From: Actinomycetes bacterium | Lineage (GTDB): Bacteria; Actinomycetota; Acidimicrobiia; Acidimicrobiales; Acidimicrobiaceae | Length of the DNA stretch: 9,694 nucleotides | Assembly (NCBI GenBank): GCA_021844725.1 | Contig: JAKBSX010000058.1 | Coordinates: forward strand, 1-9,694 | Reading direction: 5' to 3' | Shown: piece by piece, positions 1-8,120 of the stretch | How the letters are laid out: the number at the start of each line of letters is the position of its first letter | Numbering within the stretch: the stretch's first letter is position 1 | Made by a program: the position numbers and the translations under genes | Notes under the pieces: generated by a model | Told to the model about the DNA's origin: nothing | Seen by the model: the letters and a program-made list of their open reading frames with translations, nothing else | Database searches by the model: none

Positions 1-458
1 AGAAGGGGGCTGGCAGTCGGCCGTCTCCCATAAATTTTACTGTATAGCTCATGCCCGGTTTTATGAGGAAGGGCATCATCTTCTTTTTCTTCTCTGTCAC
101 CCCTAAGATCCATACTCCAAGCGAGAGCCACAGCCGCACATTATATACGCTGCTAGCAATGCCTCTCCGCGTATCATCGGGCCTCAGCGAGTAGCATACT
201 AGTGCTAACAGCATGAATCAGCCGACTCTCAATTATGTTCTTTTGCTTTCCAACATCTCTTTTTTAAATCATTACGTAGTATATAGTAATATGTACGGAG
301 TACTTAAGACTAGAGTAGTGGTGGGCCACCGAGTCTTGTGCTAGGCAAGTCTTTTGTCGTTGTTTCTTTCCGCCGCGCAGTGCCTCCTTATCTTTTGTGC
401 CAAATCCTCACCTTCAATTTTTCCCTTCTTTTTGTCGTTTTCTCGTAAGACGGCAGAA
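1..458 (+). promoter_or_regulatory. Promoter and 5' leader of the ABCB transporter gene
   Basis: No gene is visible here on either strand. Two TATA-like stretches occur, TATATA at 142-147 and at 280-285, roughly 310 and 175 bases before the start codon. A CCG-N8-CGG pair (167-169 and 178-180) has the triplets recognised by Zn2Cys6 activators, but one pair proves nothing. The last 110 bases are rich in C and T, as is common in leaders of fungal genes. The start context is GAAATGG with G at -3, which is acceptable. Transcription start is unknown. Confidence 0.5.
293..303. repeat. GTACGGAGTAC motif
   Basis: Two GTAC palindromes flank GGA. From memory, TACGGAGTA/TACTCCGTA words are frequent in intergenic DNA of Aspergillus and Penicillium; I cannot verify the frequency here. 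It lies about 155 bases before the ABCB start codon. It may be a regulatory word or a generic intergenic repeat. Confidence 0.35.
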
Positions 459-3400
459 ATGGGAGGGACAGTGCCTGTCGCTACTCCCGACGATGAGTTA
501 AATGCTCATGGAACGCCGGAGCCTAGGCCATGGCAGAGTGTTGACGGCAAAAAGACACCAATGATCACCCCCGCCACAACGGAAAATCCCGATGGCAGCC
601 TTAGTGATCACAATACCATGCCAATTGTGTTCGAGGACGAGGAGGGCACTCAAGAAGGGCCACTAACTTCATTTTTCCGCGTCTTGTATGAGTTTTCATC
701 TCCCTCTGATCATGCCCTACGGATCGTTGGTCTCTGCGCCGCAATCGCCTCGGGAGCTGCACTTCCCTGTATGACGCTCGTTTTTGGCTCGTCCGTCGAC
801 GAGTTCAATTTGTTCGGCGCCGGTAAACAATCGGCTAGCGCTTTCTACCACGCTCTCTCCAACAATGCGCTATGGTTTGTCTACCTTTTTATCGGCCGCT
901 ATGTGCTTGTCTACATTCATTCCTCATGCTTTGGTATTTCGGGTATAAGGGCCACCAGGGCCTTTCGCCAGCAATTCATCAAGTCTGTGATCCGGCAGGA
1001 TATTGCCTACATTGATTCGTGCTCACTCGGAAGCATTACTACCACTATCTCTTCCAATGTGGATATGGTCGAAAATGGAATTACAGAGAAGATAGGCAGC
1101 TTGATTCAAGCTGTCTCAATGTTGACTGCTGGCTTTGTCGTTGCCTTCACTCAGCAATGGAAGCTGACCTTGGTGACGGCTACGACCCTGCCCGTTCTCT
1201 TCGCTGGATTCTACATAACCTTCAGTTTAGGTGATCCTTCCCCTCTCGCAACTCCGAGTCATTCGTGCCAAATCATTTGACTAGCTTTTTTACCTAGATT
1301 CGAAAATTGAGGGCAAGATTCTCGAAGTCTACAATTCCGCCAGCGGACTGGCCGAGGAGGCTATGAGCAGCATGCGTATCGTCACGGCACTCAATATCGG
1401 GAAAATATTGGCCCAAAAATACGACATTACTCTTGCAGAGGCCCAGAAGCTTGGCCTTACAAAAGGCCCCGTTATTGGATTCCAATATAGCGTTGAAATG
1501 TTTACCACTTACTGCGCATATGCCCTGGCTTGGTATTACGGTACCAAACTCCTTAATGAGGGCGAAATTGGCTCCGGCGGTAACATGATAACGTGAGAGA
1601 TTCCTACGTGCACCATTGTTCGAATTTGATTTTGGAAATGTTCTAACAAGCAAGTTAGAGTTCTCTTATCAGTTCTTCTCGCAACCCAAGCCGCTTCCGA
1701 CGTCGCACCAGGTTTTAGCGGGTTTACCCGCGCTTCCGCCTCGGCAAAAGAAATGTTCAAAATGATTGATCGCCCGTCCAAAATTGACCCGCTTGCCGAG
1801 GGAGGACACAAACCAGAGGGACCTCAGGATAGCAACGTTGAGCTGCGTAATGTCACGTTTGCCTATCATTCACGGCCAACCTTACCCGTTCTCAAAGACT
1901 TCAGCATCACCTTCAAGTCTGGTAAAACTACAGCTTTGGTTGGTTCATCTGGCTCCGGAAAAAGTACCATTATCGGCTTGATTGAGCGCTGGTTTGACCC
2001 GCAGTCGGGGTCAATACATGTTGGTGGCCATGCTGTCACTGATCTGAACGTGAAATGGCTTCGAAGCCAAATTAGCCTAGTACAGCAAGAGCCTGTTCTC
2101 TTCAACGACTCTATCTATAACAATGTGGTTCATGGCCTGTATGGTACCACTATGGACTTATTGCCTGAAGCTGAGAAAAGAAAACTGGTTCGCGAAGCCT
2201 GCATCCAAGCCTTTGCTGATGAGTTTATCCAGGCACTTCCTGAGAAATATGATGCCCTTGTTGGCGAGCGCGGCCAGCTTCTCAGCGGTGGTCAGAAGCA
2301 GCGCATCGCAATTGCTCGTGCCGTCATCTCCAACCCGCATATCCTGCTTTTGGATGAGGCAACCTCAGCTCTTGATCCTACGGCAGAGAAAAAGGTTCAA
2401 GACGCTCTGGATAATGTGTCTAAATCTCGCACTACTATCCTAGTTGCCCACAAGCTTTCTACTGTACAGAAAGCCGAGAACATCGTTGTTCTCTCGCATG
2501 GCAGGGTTGTTGAGCAAGGAACCCATCAGCAGCTTCTAGCGATCAAGGGGTCATACTATAAGCTCGTTCACTCGCAGACATTAGACGCCAACGACGAAGC
2601 CGCATGCACATCGACAAAAGATTTTTTTGGAGCATGAAAGCGTTGTTGAGGACGAAGCGAAGACAGACAATACGCCCCCAGCAAATTGGCCATCTAGCCG
2701 ATTGTCAAGGTCTGGCACAAATACTGTCGCAGAATCTATGGTCAATGATCAGCCAACCGACGAGGAAGAGGAACCGTCTGAAGATGAGGATATTGTGAAG
2801 CGGCTGTCGCTAGCTCGCTGCATTGCTATCGTCATTTTCCAGGATCAACGTCATCTATGGATTCTCTTTCTAGCTGGTCTGATATCATCCGCTGGTAGCG
2901 GTGGTGCCTTTCCTGCACAGGCCGTTCTCTTCGGTAAGAGCATTTCCACATTACAGCTGCCTCGTGGCCAGGATCTCGTTCAAAGAGGCAGTTTCTGGGC
3001 ATTGATGTATTTCGTTTTTGGTCTTGGAGTGTTGGTAGTCTACTGGGGTGTTGGCTTTTGGTGGACGATTGCCTCGTTCCGCGCAACCCGTCGGTATCGG
3101 CGTGAATATTTTGAATCTATGATGCATCAGGACATTGCATTCTTCGACATGAAAGGTCACAGCGCTGCCGAAATGACAAGTCGCTTGTCTTTGCACCCTT
3201 TACACCTGCAGTTACTGCTGTCCACCAATCTTGCTCTGATTTTGCTCGTATTTTTCAACGTTGTCGGATGCTGCATTTTGTCTTTAGCAGTTGGCTGGGC
3301 CCTCGCACTCCCTGTCATGGCTGTGGGCGTCCCTCTTTTGTTTGGAGCGGGCTACTTTAGAATGCGCATGGAGATGAGCAACCAGGATCGCGTAACTGCG

Positions 3401-4695
3401 ATCTATCAGGAAGCAGCCCGCTTTGCCTCTGAAGCGGTGGGAGCCATTCGAACCGTGTCGAGTCTGGGCCTTGAGCACAAAGTGATCGATGGATACGAGC
3501 AAAGGCTAGGTGAATCAGCAAAACTTGAGATGCGACACAAATTTCTCAGCATGCTCCTCTTTGCTTTTAGTGAAAGTATCAGTCTCGCAGTCTCCGCCTT
3601 CTCATTCTGGTATGGAGGAAAGCTTTTGTCTGAGAACAAGTACAGCGTCGCCACATTCTTTATTGTCTTCATTGCCATCAGTATGGGGATGCAAACTGCT
3701 GGTTTTATGTTCGGATTCACCTCTGGTACGTAACTAACAACAGCTTTGCCCCTTCTTACTTGCTAGTCCGTGCTAACGAGCATCCCCAAGATCTCTCCAA
3801 GGCCCATACGTCCACCAACCATATTATCGACCTTCGTCGGTCTCAGCCACTTATCAACGGGTCGACTGGTGATCACCAAGCGCCTGTTTCAGAGAAAGGG
3901 ATTGCGATTGAGTTCAGGAACGTGTCGTTCTCTTATCATACTCGCCCGGACGTCCCGGTGCTTCGCAAACTCAACTTGAAAGTCAACAAAGGCGAGTCTG
4001 TTGGCATTGCCGGCGCATCAGGGTGTGGTAAAAGCACTATTATCGCTCTTTTGGAGCGTTTCTACGACGTCGAGCAGGGTGAAATCTTGATTGGTGGCGC
4101 TCCGATGCGCCAGCTAGATGTTCACTGTCACCGCTCACGCTTGGGCCTGGTAACCCAGGATACCACATTGTATCAGGGCTCAATCCGTGAAAATGTTCTT
4201 CTGGGCAAAGTATCAGGCCAAGCCATCGATGATTATTATCCACAGCCCAAAACGCAAGTCGACGACGAGGCAGTTATCCGTGCCTGCAAGCTAGCTCACA
4301 TTCACGACTTCATCATGAGTCTTCCAGAGGGCTATCACACCAATCTTGGAAGCCATGGTATGTCGCTCAGTGGCGGTCAGCGCCAGCGTCTTGCCATCGC
4401 ACGAGCTCTGATCCGGGAGCCAGACATCTTACTCTTTGATGAGGCTACCAGCGCTCTTGACTCAGAAAGCGAGGCCGTGGTTCAACAGGCCTTCGAAGCT
4501 ATAACGCGCAAGAATGATTCGCGAGCCGTCATCTCAGTAGCCCATCGCTTATCAACGATCAAAAAATGTGACCGCATCTTTGTGCTCCATGATGGACTGG
4601 TACTGGAGGAGGGAACCCACGATGATTTGGTGGCCCGTCGTGGCCGCTACTATGAGATGGTTTTGGCACAGACCCTAGACAAAGAGTCCGCTTGA
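459..4695 (+). CDS. ABCB (MDR1-type) full ABC multidrug exporter, 4 exons, one frame break
   Basis: Probable ATP-driven exporter of hydrophobic drugs, toxins or metabolites, expected in the plasma membrane; substrate unknown. Exons by my reading are 459-1230, 1298-1592, 1659-3725 and 3791-4695, giving 1345 aa once one extra T at 2622-2628 is ignored, the usual size for fungal MDR1 proteins. Order: hydrophilic N-terminus (1-85), TMD1 starting near residue 86 with coupling motif RQDIAYID, NBD1 with Walker A GSSGSGKST (451-459), Q-loop LVQQEP, LSGGQ (564-568), Walker B ILLLDE (584-589), H-loop His620. Then an acidic linker, TMD2 from about 755 with HQDIAFFD, and NBD2 with GASGCGKST (1119-1127), LSGGQ (1237-1241), ILLFDE (1257-1262) and His1296. 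Both ATP sites look catalytically complete. The ATG at 459 is chosen because the open frame further upstream has no ATG. As written, translation stops at 2635-2637 after 681 aa, so the gene is either a sequencing-error case or newly broken. Confidence 0.93.
1231..1297 (+). other. Intron 1 of the ABCB gene (67 bp)
   Basis: Donor GTGATC, acceptor ACCTAG, with TTGAC near the 3' end as a weak branch point. Splicing joins G at 1230 to AT at 1298-1299 to make Asp258 and continues as SKIEGKILEVYNSASGLAEE, the conserved helix of TMD1. Without splicing the frame ends at 1280. Confidence 0.88.
1593..1658 (+). other. Intron 2 of the ABCB gene (66 bp)
   Basis: Donor GTGAGA, perfect CTAAC branch point at 1643-1647 and acceptor GTTAG. 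Splicing makes Thr356 and joins GSGGNMI to TVLLSVLLATQAASDVAPG, the expected last helix of TMD1 leading into NBD1. Confidence 0.92.
3726..3790 (+). other. Intron 3 of the ABCB gene (65 bp)
   Basis: Donor GTACGT, CTAAC branch point at 3773-3777 and acceptor CCAAG at 3790. Splicing joins FGFTS to DLSKAHTS, matching the family pattern FSFAPDMGKAK. The size agrees with the other two introns. A nearer acceptor at 3766 also keeps frame but gives a 41-bp intron and eight extra residues, so I prefer 3790. Confidence 0.82.
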
Positions 4696-4760
4696 CTGCA
4701 GTCGTTGTCTATACATATGTAGTCATATATGTCATTTTTCCATCCATTATACTGCAGTAG
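4696..4760 (+). terminator. Probable 3' end region of the ABCB transcript
   Basis: Directly after the TGA stop (4693-4695) the DNA turns AT-rich. ACATAT (4713-4718) and ATATGT (4727-4732) form 6-bp inverted arms around eight bases, and TATGTA-like words, which act as polyadenylation efficiency elements in yeasts, lie here. No AATAAA is seen. The exact cleavage site is not predictable from sequence alone. Confidence 0.35.
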
Positions 4761-5405
4761 GACCTCGGCAATATTTTAGAGACATGAACATCTTCCTTTC
4801 TCATTTGTTCTTGTCCTTTCCCTTCTTTCAACGGTCCTAGGGAAAGCTCGTTAGAGACCCATTCCTTCTTCCTCCTTTTGTAACTACCCAAGATAGTGAA
4901 AGTACCCATGCCTCGGCATCTCTAGATTAGGGATGTTTTTCCAAGATTTCTGTGAAATTTGAGTGCTTAGCTGCTGACTGATTATCGTTTCAATTTTCAT
5001 TTCAATTCCCTTTCAGCACTACATTTTGGAAATGAAAACAGCGTTTTGTATTCAACATCCCTATTCAAGAGAGCGAATAAGCGCTCCTTCACTGCTGGCT
5101 TCGTATAATTAGCTTCCGAGGTGGACCAAGCTCCACATTCGGACATCAACTTGGTGACACACCCATGGACAAGTATCACCTTCGCCATGCTTGAAGGAGG
5201 GAAATGAAAGGCTATTCTCGGATCTCGCATTATGTGTATCTGTAAAGAAACTGGCGCGATTCATAGATTCTGTAAGCACCGACAGAGCTTTTACTCCCCT
5301 GCCACGAGATCGCGCGCTAGTCTGAATCTAAACCGAGATAAAACCGACGCCGGGAAGAGTTAAATTTGGAGGAGGTTAATAGCTAGTATGTAAGGACAAC
5401 TTCAC

Positions 5406-5435
5406 AGCTTGCGACTGTACCTACGTAGTAGACAG
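5406..5435 (+). repeat. Left arm of a long-range inverted repeat
   Basis: AGCTTGCGAC followed after two bases by TACCTACGTAG and, after TAG, by ACAG. The same blocks in the same order occur in reverse complement at 7393-7420. About 25 of 30 positions agree with small gaps. The core CTACGTAG is itself a palindrome. Confidence 0.6.
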
Positions 5436-5442
5436 CCATATA

Positions 5443-5452
5443 GCTATATAGC
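5443..5452. repeat. Palindrome GCTATATAGC, copy 1
   Basis: Perfect 10-bp palindrome. The 12-bp word TAGCTATATAGC that includes it is repeated exactly at 9129-9140. It lies just beyond the left inverted-repeat arm. Function unknown. Confidence 0.45.
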
Positions 5453-6290
5453 CCTACTTAATTTGACTAGTTACAGGCATCTCATTTACAAATAGCCTGT
5501 GCCACGGTCTCCGAAAGGGACCAGATGCGCTCCTCTATACAAGCATTTCCCAACCCTTGCTGTGGAGGCTGGGTCGAGTGAATCTTATACCAATCTACCT
5601 GCTGATATGATCAAATTGCTCATGGACGGCACATAATGGAGCAATCAAAATCGCCCTACGGTGTACCTGTGAAGCGGACAAAACATTGAATGGATCAGTT
5701 AGCGGAAATCCTCGAGCTTTACCAATATGACCCACAAGAGATCCCGGAACTTCGGCAGACTGAGGCTATCTTTGCCATGCCCGCCGGTGACTCTTTCCAG
5801 CCATTAGATATTTAAAGATGCGACCTTCATGCTCCACAGCACCCGTGCAATTCAAACGAGGATATCCCCCTCTTTTTCAACACTTACGCTATCATGCTCG
5901 GATCAGTCTCAGGAAGGAGGGATTACATGCCTGCTTAGGGATGAGAAGGGTAAAACAAAGCAGCATCTTTGTCTCATCTTTTCTTCCTAGGGCTGGCTAG
6001 CAAAGGGCTATCATGATACATAATACTGACTTTTGATACTGCCAGACAAATCCCCAGTCTGAGACGATTTGAGACTGATCTAGATATCTTCCATGGCCAC
6101 AAGATGTTTGGCAGGATGGATTCAAAGCTCTGTCCGCTAGATAGTGACAACCGAGTTGAAATTCGAATCAACGCCAACTGCCGAGCATTGGGCTTTACCA
6201 TATTCTTTGAACAGGCCGTGTTCAGTATTCTGCCCTCGGTGGTTTTCTTATTGTGTCTCTTGCTGCCACGACCCAAATCAACAGGGAACG

Positions 6291-6312
6291 TACGGCTACG
6301 GAGGTAGCCGTA
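6291..6312. repeat. Perfect 9-bp hairpin at the relic's deletion junction
   Basis: TACGGCTAC (6291-6299), loop GGAG, GTAGCCGTA (6304-6312). It overlaps the last codons of the TMD0 fragment and supplies the TAG stop. The NBD2 fragment starts about 75 bases later. It could be an excision footprint or a structure that promoted the deletion. Confidence 0.65.
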
Positions 6313-6690
6313 TGGTACGGCATATTGGTAGTCTAAATACAAGAAGAACAAGACAAGGAGAGAAAGGAAGAAAAGAAAACTTCCAGGGCCACATTAACAT
6401 CGATGGGGTCAATATCGCTACAATCCAGCTGACTGCCCTCCGCACCCAGATCATTGTAATCCCACAGGACCCTTTCTTTCCTCCAGGCACACTGCGCAAT
6501 AACTTCAATCCGATGGGCACTCTTTCGGAGACGCAAATCGTGGCAGCCATCCAGAAAGTAGGTCTTTGGGACTTGGTCCATGGGAAAGGCGGGCAATGCA
6601 CTGGTCGTACGGCGAGAAGCAACTGTTGGCACTCGCACGTGCCTTGACCGCTCCGACTCCGCTGCTCATCTTGGACGAGGCAACAAGCAG

Positions 6691-6757
6691 ATAAGACGCT
6701 GTGCCCCTTATTGTTGCTTGGCTGAAATCTTACCAGAAAGATGCTGACTTATTTCAG
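6691..6757 (+). other. Relic intron with AT in place of the GT donor (67 bp)
   Basis: The acceptor side is textbook: GCTGAC as branch point and TTATTTCAG. Removing exactly 6691-6757 joins DEATS to SVDWETEA through an AGC Ser codon, restoring Walker B and D-loop. The donor reads ATAAGA where GTAAGA is expected, a single G-to-A change. Unspliced, TAA at 6692-6694 stops translation. Its size equals the introns of the neighbouring ABCB gene. Confidence 0.75.
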
Positions 6758-7392
6758 CGTCGACTGGGAAACTGAAGCTCGAATGTTGGGTATCATTGAG
6801 CAGGAGTACGTAACGCAGACTGTCGTTGCCGTCATGCATCGACTGCGGCACATCAAGCGCTTTGATCGCGTGGCGCTTTTGCAGCGGGGCAGATTGGTGG
6901 AGTATGATGAGCCTGAAGCTTGGCTGGCACACGACTCAGAGTTTCGCAAACTTTATACGGCATCACGGTAGTAGATACTGTAGGGCTTAGAAGTGACGAA
7001 TGAGCCGATGGGAGTTTTGATCTCTGCGAGGCTGTTCGTTAAAAACTCCTGAACATACTGGTGAAGATTGACATTTTGGTCATAAATTGTAAAAGGGAAC
7101 TCGAGAAGATGCTCGGAGACTATCCTATCCACCTAAGTAGCATGCTGTTATGATCAGAAAAGTGATCTGACATTTAGGCTCGAGAAAACCCTGTTAGGGT
7201 TTCAAGGCTCCGTCCGCAATATATTAGCAATTTGCTCCCTTCCTTGCTGTGGCAATCATAGCGATGAGGTAAAAGTGAACTCTTTGTGGCACATCTAGCC
7301 TAGGGGTTAGGGTTTGTGATTGTATAATAACCTACGGTACGTAATTCCAAAGATTCTTTTTCGCCATATACTGTAAAAGCAAAAGCTACTTC

Positions 7393-7420
7393 CTGTCTAC
7401 GTAGGTAGCTGTCGCAAGCT
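7393..7420 (-). repeat. Right arm of the long-range inverted repeat
   Basis: Read on the minus strand it gives AGCTTGCGAC, AGC, TACCTACGTAG, ACAG, the same order as the plus strand at 5406-5435. The two arms enclose about 2 kb that contains the whole ABCC relic. No clear target-site duplication borders the arms. Confidence 0.6.
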
Positions 7421-7450
7421 CTCTATCTCTAGATGAAGCATCTATCCGTC

Positions 7451-7492
7451 GAGCAGCTATTCGGCCTATGCCCTCGTAGCATATAGCTGCTC
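7451..7492. repeat. 42-bp imperfect palindrome
   Basis: GAGCAGCTAT (7451-7460) pairs perfectly with ATAGCTGCTC (7483-7492). Inside, ATGC (7468-7471) pairs with GCAT (7479-7482), leaving a 7-base bulge and a 7-base loop. It lies 78 bases before the next possible start codon. It could be a regulatory stem or a degraded miniature element. Confidence 0.6.
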
Positions 7493-7570
7493 TCATCGCT
7501 CTATTGGGAATTTCTTTTGATTGAGACATCCTTCTTCATTCACGATTCACCACTATCTACCGCTAGATAA

Positions 7571-8073
7571 ATGGAGCCTACTCGGGTGCATAATGCTTTT
7601 CGCCTTGAGGCAATGCAGTCAACTGGCTTTTATGAGGATGACTCTCCTGCTGGTGGGAAAAGGACCCGTTCCGAGGCACGCCTAGTACAAGTCAGCATAT
7701 TGACGAGTACGATGGAGACGACAACTGCATGTGTCTTAACGTTCACCACGGCGGATGCATAATGATTGATGAAGAGGTCCTTCAATCGATTCTGGTGGCG
7801 CCATCGGTTAACAAGGCAGAGCGAACTTTTTCCATGTCATCCTCATTGGGCAACGTCAAACTCATCTTTAGCGACAAAATTGAGCCAGAATATGCGCAGT
7901 ACGACGGCTGTGGCTGGGTTCGAGTGGGCCAAGCAACTTTGGGGGATGAATATCATAAGCAAAATCTCTTTAGTGTCTCCCACCGACCTGATCCTCAGAC
8001 CGGCACTACGCCAATACTCACTGGGTTTCATAGAATAGAATTCCCTGCACAGGTCCCTTTTTGTGGCGGGTGA
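7571..8073 (+). pseudogene. Possible frame-broken hypothetical gene
   Basis: I do not recognise this protein. An ATG at 7571 opens a frame with hydrophilic, protein-like composition (MEPTRVHNAFRLEAM, then GGKRTRSEARLVQ). Around 7690 the likely coding signal passes to another frame, which reads HIDEYDGDDNCMCLNVHHGG and continues open to TGA at 8071-8073 with a Trp/Gly-containing stretch YDGCGWVRVGQATLGDE. No GT-AG pair of plausible intron size joins the two, so a one-base indel is the simplest reading. A GT at 8070 and an AG at 8127 could extend it into a further 61-codon frame. It may be degraded, or the frames may be chance. Confidence 0.3.
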
Positions 8074-8120
8074 TGTGGTATCCTAACCCTAGACAGTCAA
8101 TGACAACGCCTGATCTCAAC

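Larger units (their letters stand above)
4761..6103. other. Long intergenic stretch, no convincing gene
   Basis: A CT-rich tract (about 4785-4885) resembles a fungal leader but no coding frame follows. A minus-strand frame of 77 codons (5230 down to 4997) and a plus-strand frame of 41 codons starting with ATG at 5690 (peptide begins MDQLAEILELYQYDP, stop at 5813-5815) are open, but I recognise neither. The segment also carries one arm of an inverted repeat (5406-5435) and the palindrome GCTATATAGC (5443-5452). Part of it is presumably the former promoter of the ABCC relic downstream. Confidence 0.5.
6104..6971 (+). pseudogene. Relic of an ABCC (MRP-type) transporter, middle deleted
   Basis: The first 67 codons from ATG 6104 match the start of fungal ABCC proteins: a Cys/Asp-rich external end, then NCRALGFTIFFEQAVFSILP and a hydrophobic helix, the beginning of TMD0, ending at TAG 6305-6307. 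From about 6387, in another frame, comes ABCC NBD2: GHINIDGVNIATIQL, Q-loop region IPQDPFFPPGTLRNN, then GLWDLV and KGG. The next block WSYGEKQLLALARAL and Walker B LLILDEATS is in a third frame (6602-6690). After an intron-like segment it continues SVDWETEARM, the H-loop region VVAVMHRLRHI, and ends EFRKLYTASR with TAG at 6969-6971. About 235 residues remain of a family norm near 1400-1500. TMD0 remainder, TMD1, NBD1, TMD2 and Walker A of NBD2 are absent. It cannot make a transporter. The assignment rests on motif order; the decay is seen directly. Confidence 0.87.
6972..7570. other. Intergenic stretch with several short repeats, no gene
   Basis: No coding frame of note. It holds AAACCCT/AGGGTTT arms around GTT (7186-7202), a telomere-like GGGGTTAGGGTTT (7303-7315), the right arm of the long-range inverted repeat (7393-7420) and a 42-bp imperfect palindrome (7451-7492). 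The density of short inverted structures is higher than elsewhere in the window, which suggests remains of mobile elements, though no transposase is seen. Confidence 0.5.

Noticed and set aside
354..458. Upstream extension of the ABCB reading frame to 354
   Set aside because: It starts with TTG, not ATG, and lies in the CT-rich leader. The first ATG at 459 gives a normal N-terminus.
2618..2640. Programmed ribosomal frameshift at the T7 run
   Set aside because: T-rich slippery sites usually give -1 shifts, while +1 is needed here. Nuclear fungal ABCB genes are not known to use this, so an indel is simpler.
3726..3766. A 41-bp last intron ending at 3766
   Set aside because: Shorter than usual for filamentous fungi, puts the CTAAC almost on the donor, and adds residues absent from the family pattern; the 65-bp version fits better.
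4709..4909. Minus-strand frame of 66 codons after the ABCB gene
   Set aside because: It arises from the CT-rich tract read in reverse (Lys/Glu/Arg-rich) and has no recognisable features.
4997..5230. Minus-strand frame of 77 codons
   Set aside because: Composition is protein-like but no domain, no promoter signal and no splice context were recognised; length is within chance.
5974..6351. Minus-strand frame of 125 codons over the ABCC relic start
   Set aside because: It is the shadow of the plus-strand TMD0 fragment, which has clear family similarity.
6691..6757. Genuine AT-AC (minor spliceosome) intron
   Set aside because: It ends in CAG, not AC, lacks the ATATCCTT donor consensus and has an ordinary branch point, so a mutated GT donor is more likely.
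5556..7252. Direct repeat CCTTGCTGTGG at about 5555 and 7242
   Set aside because: Only 11 bp with no matching flanks, so chance is adequate.
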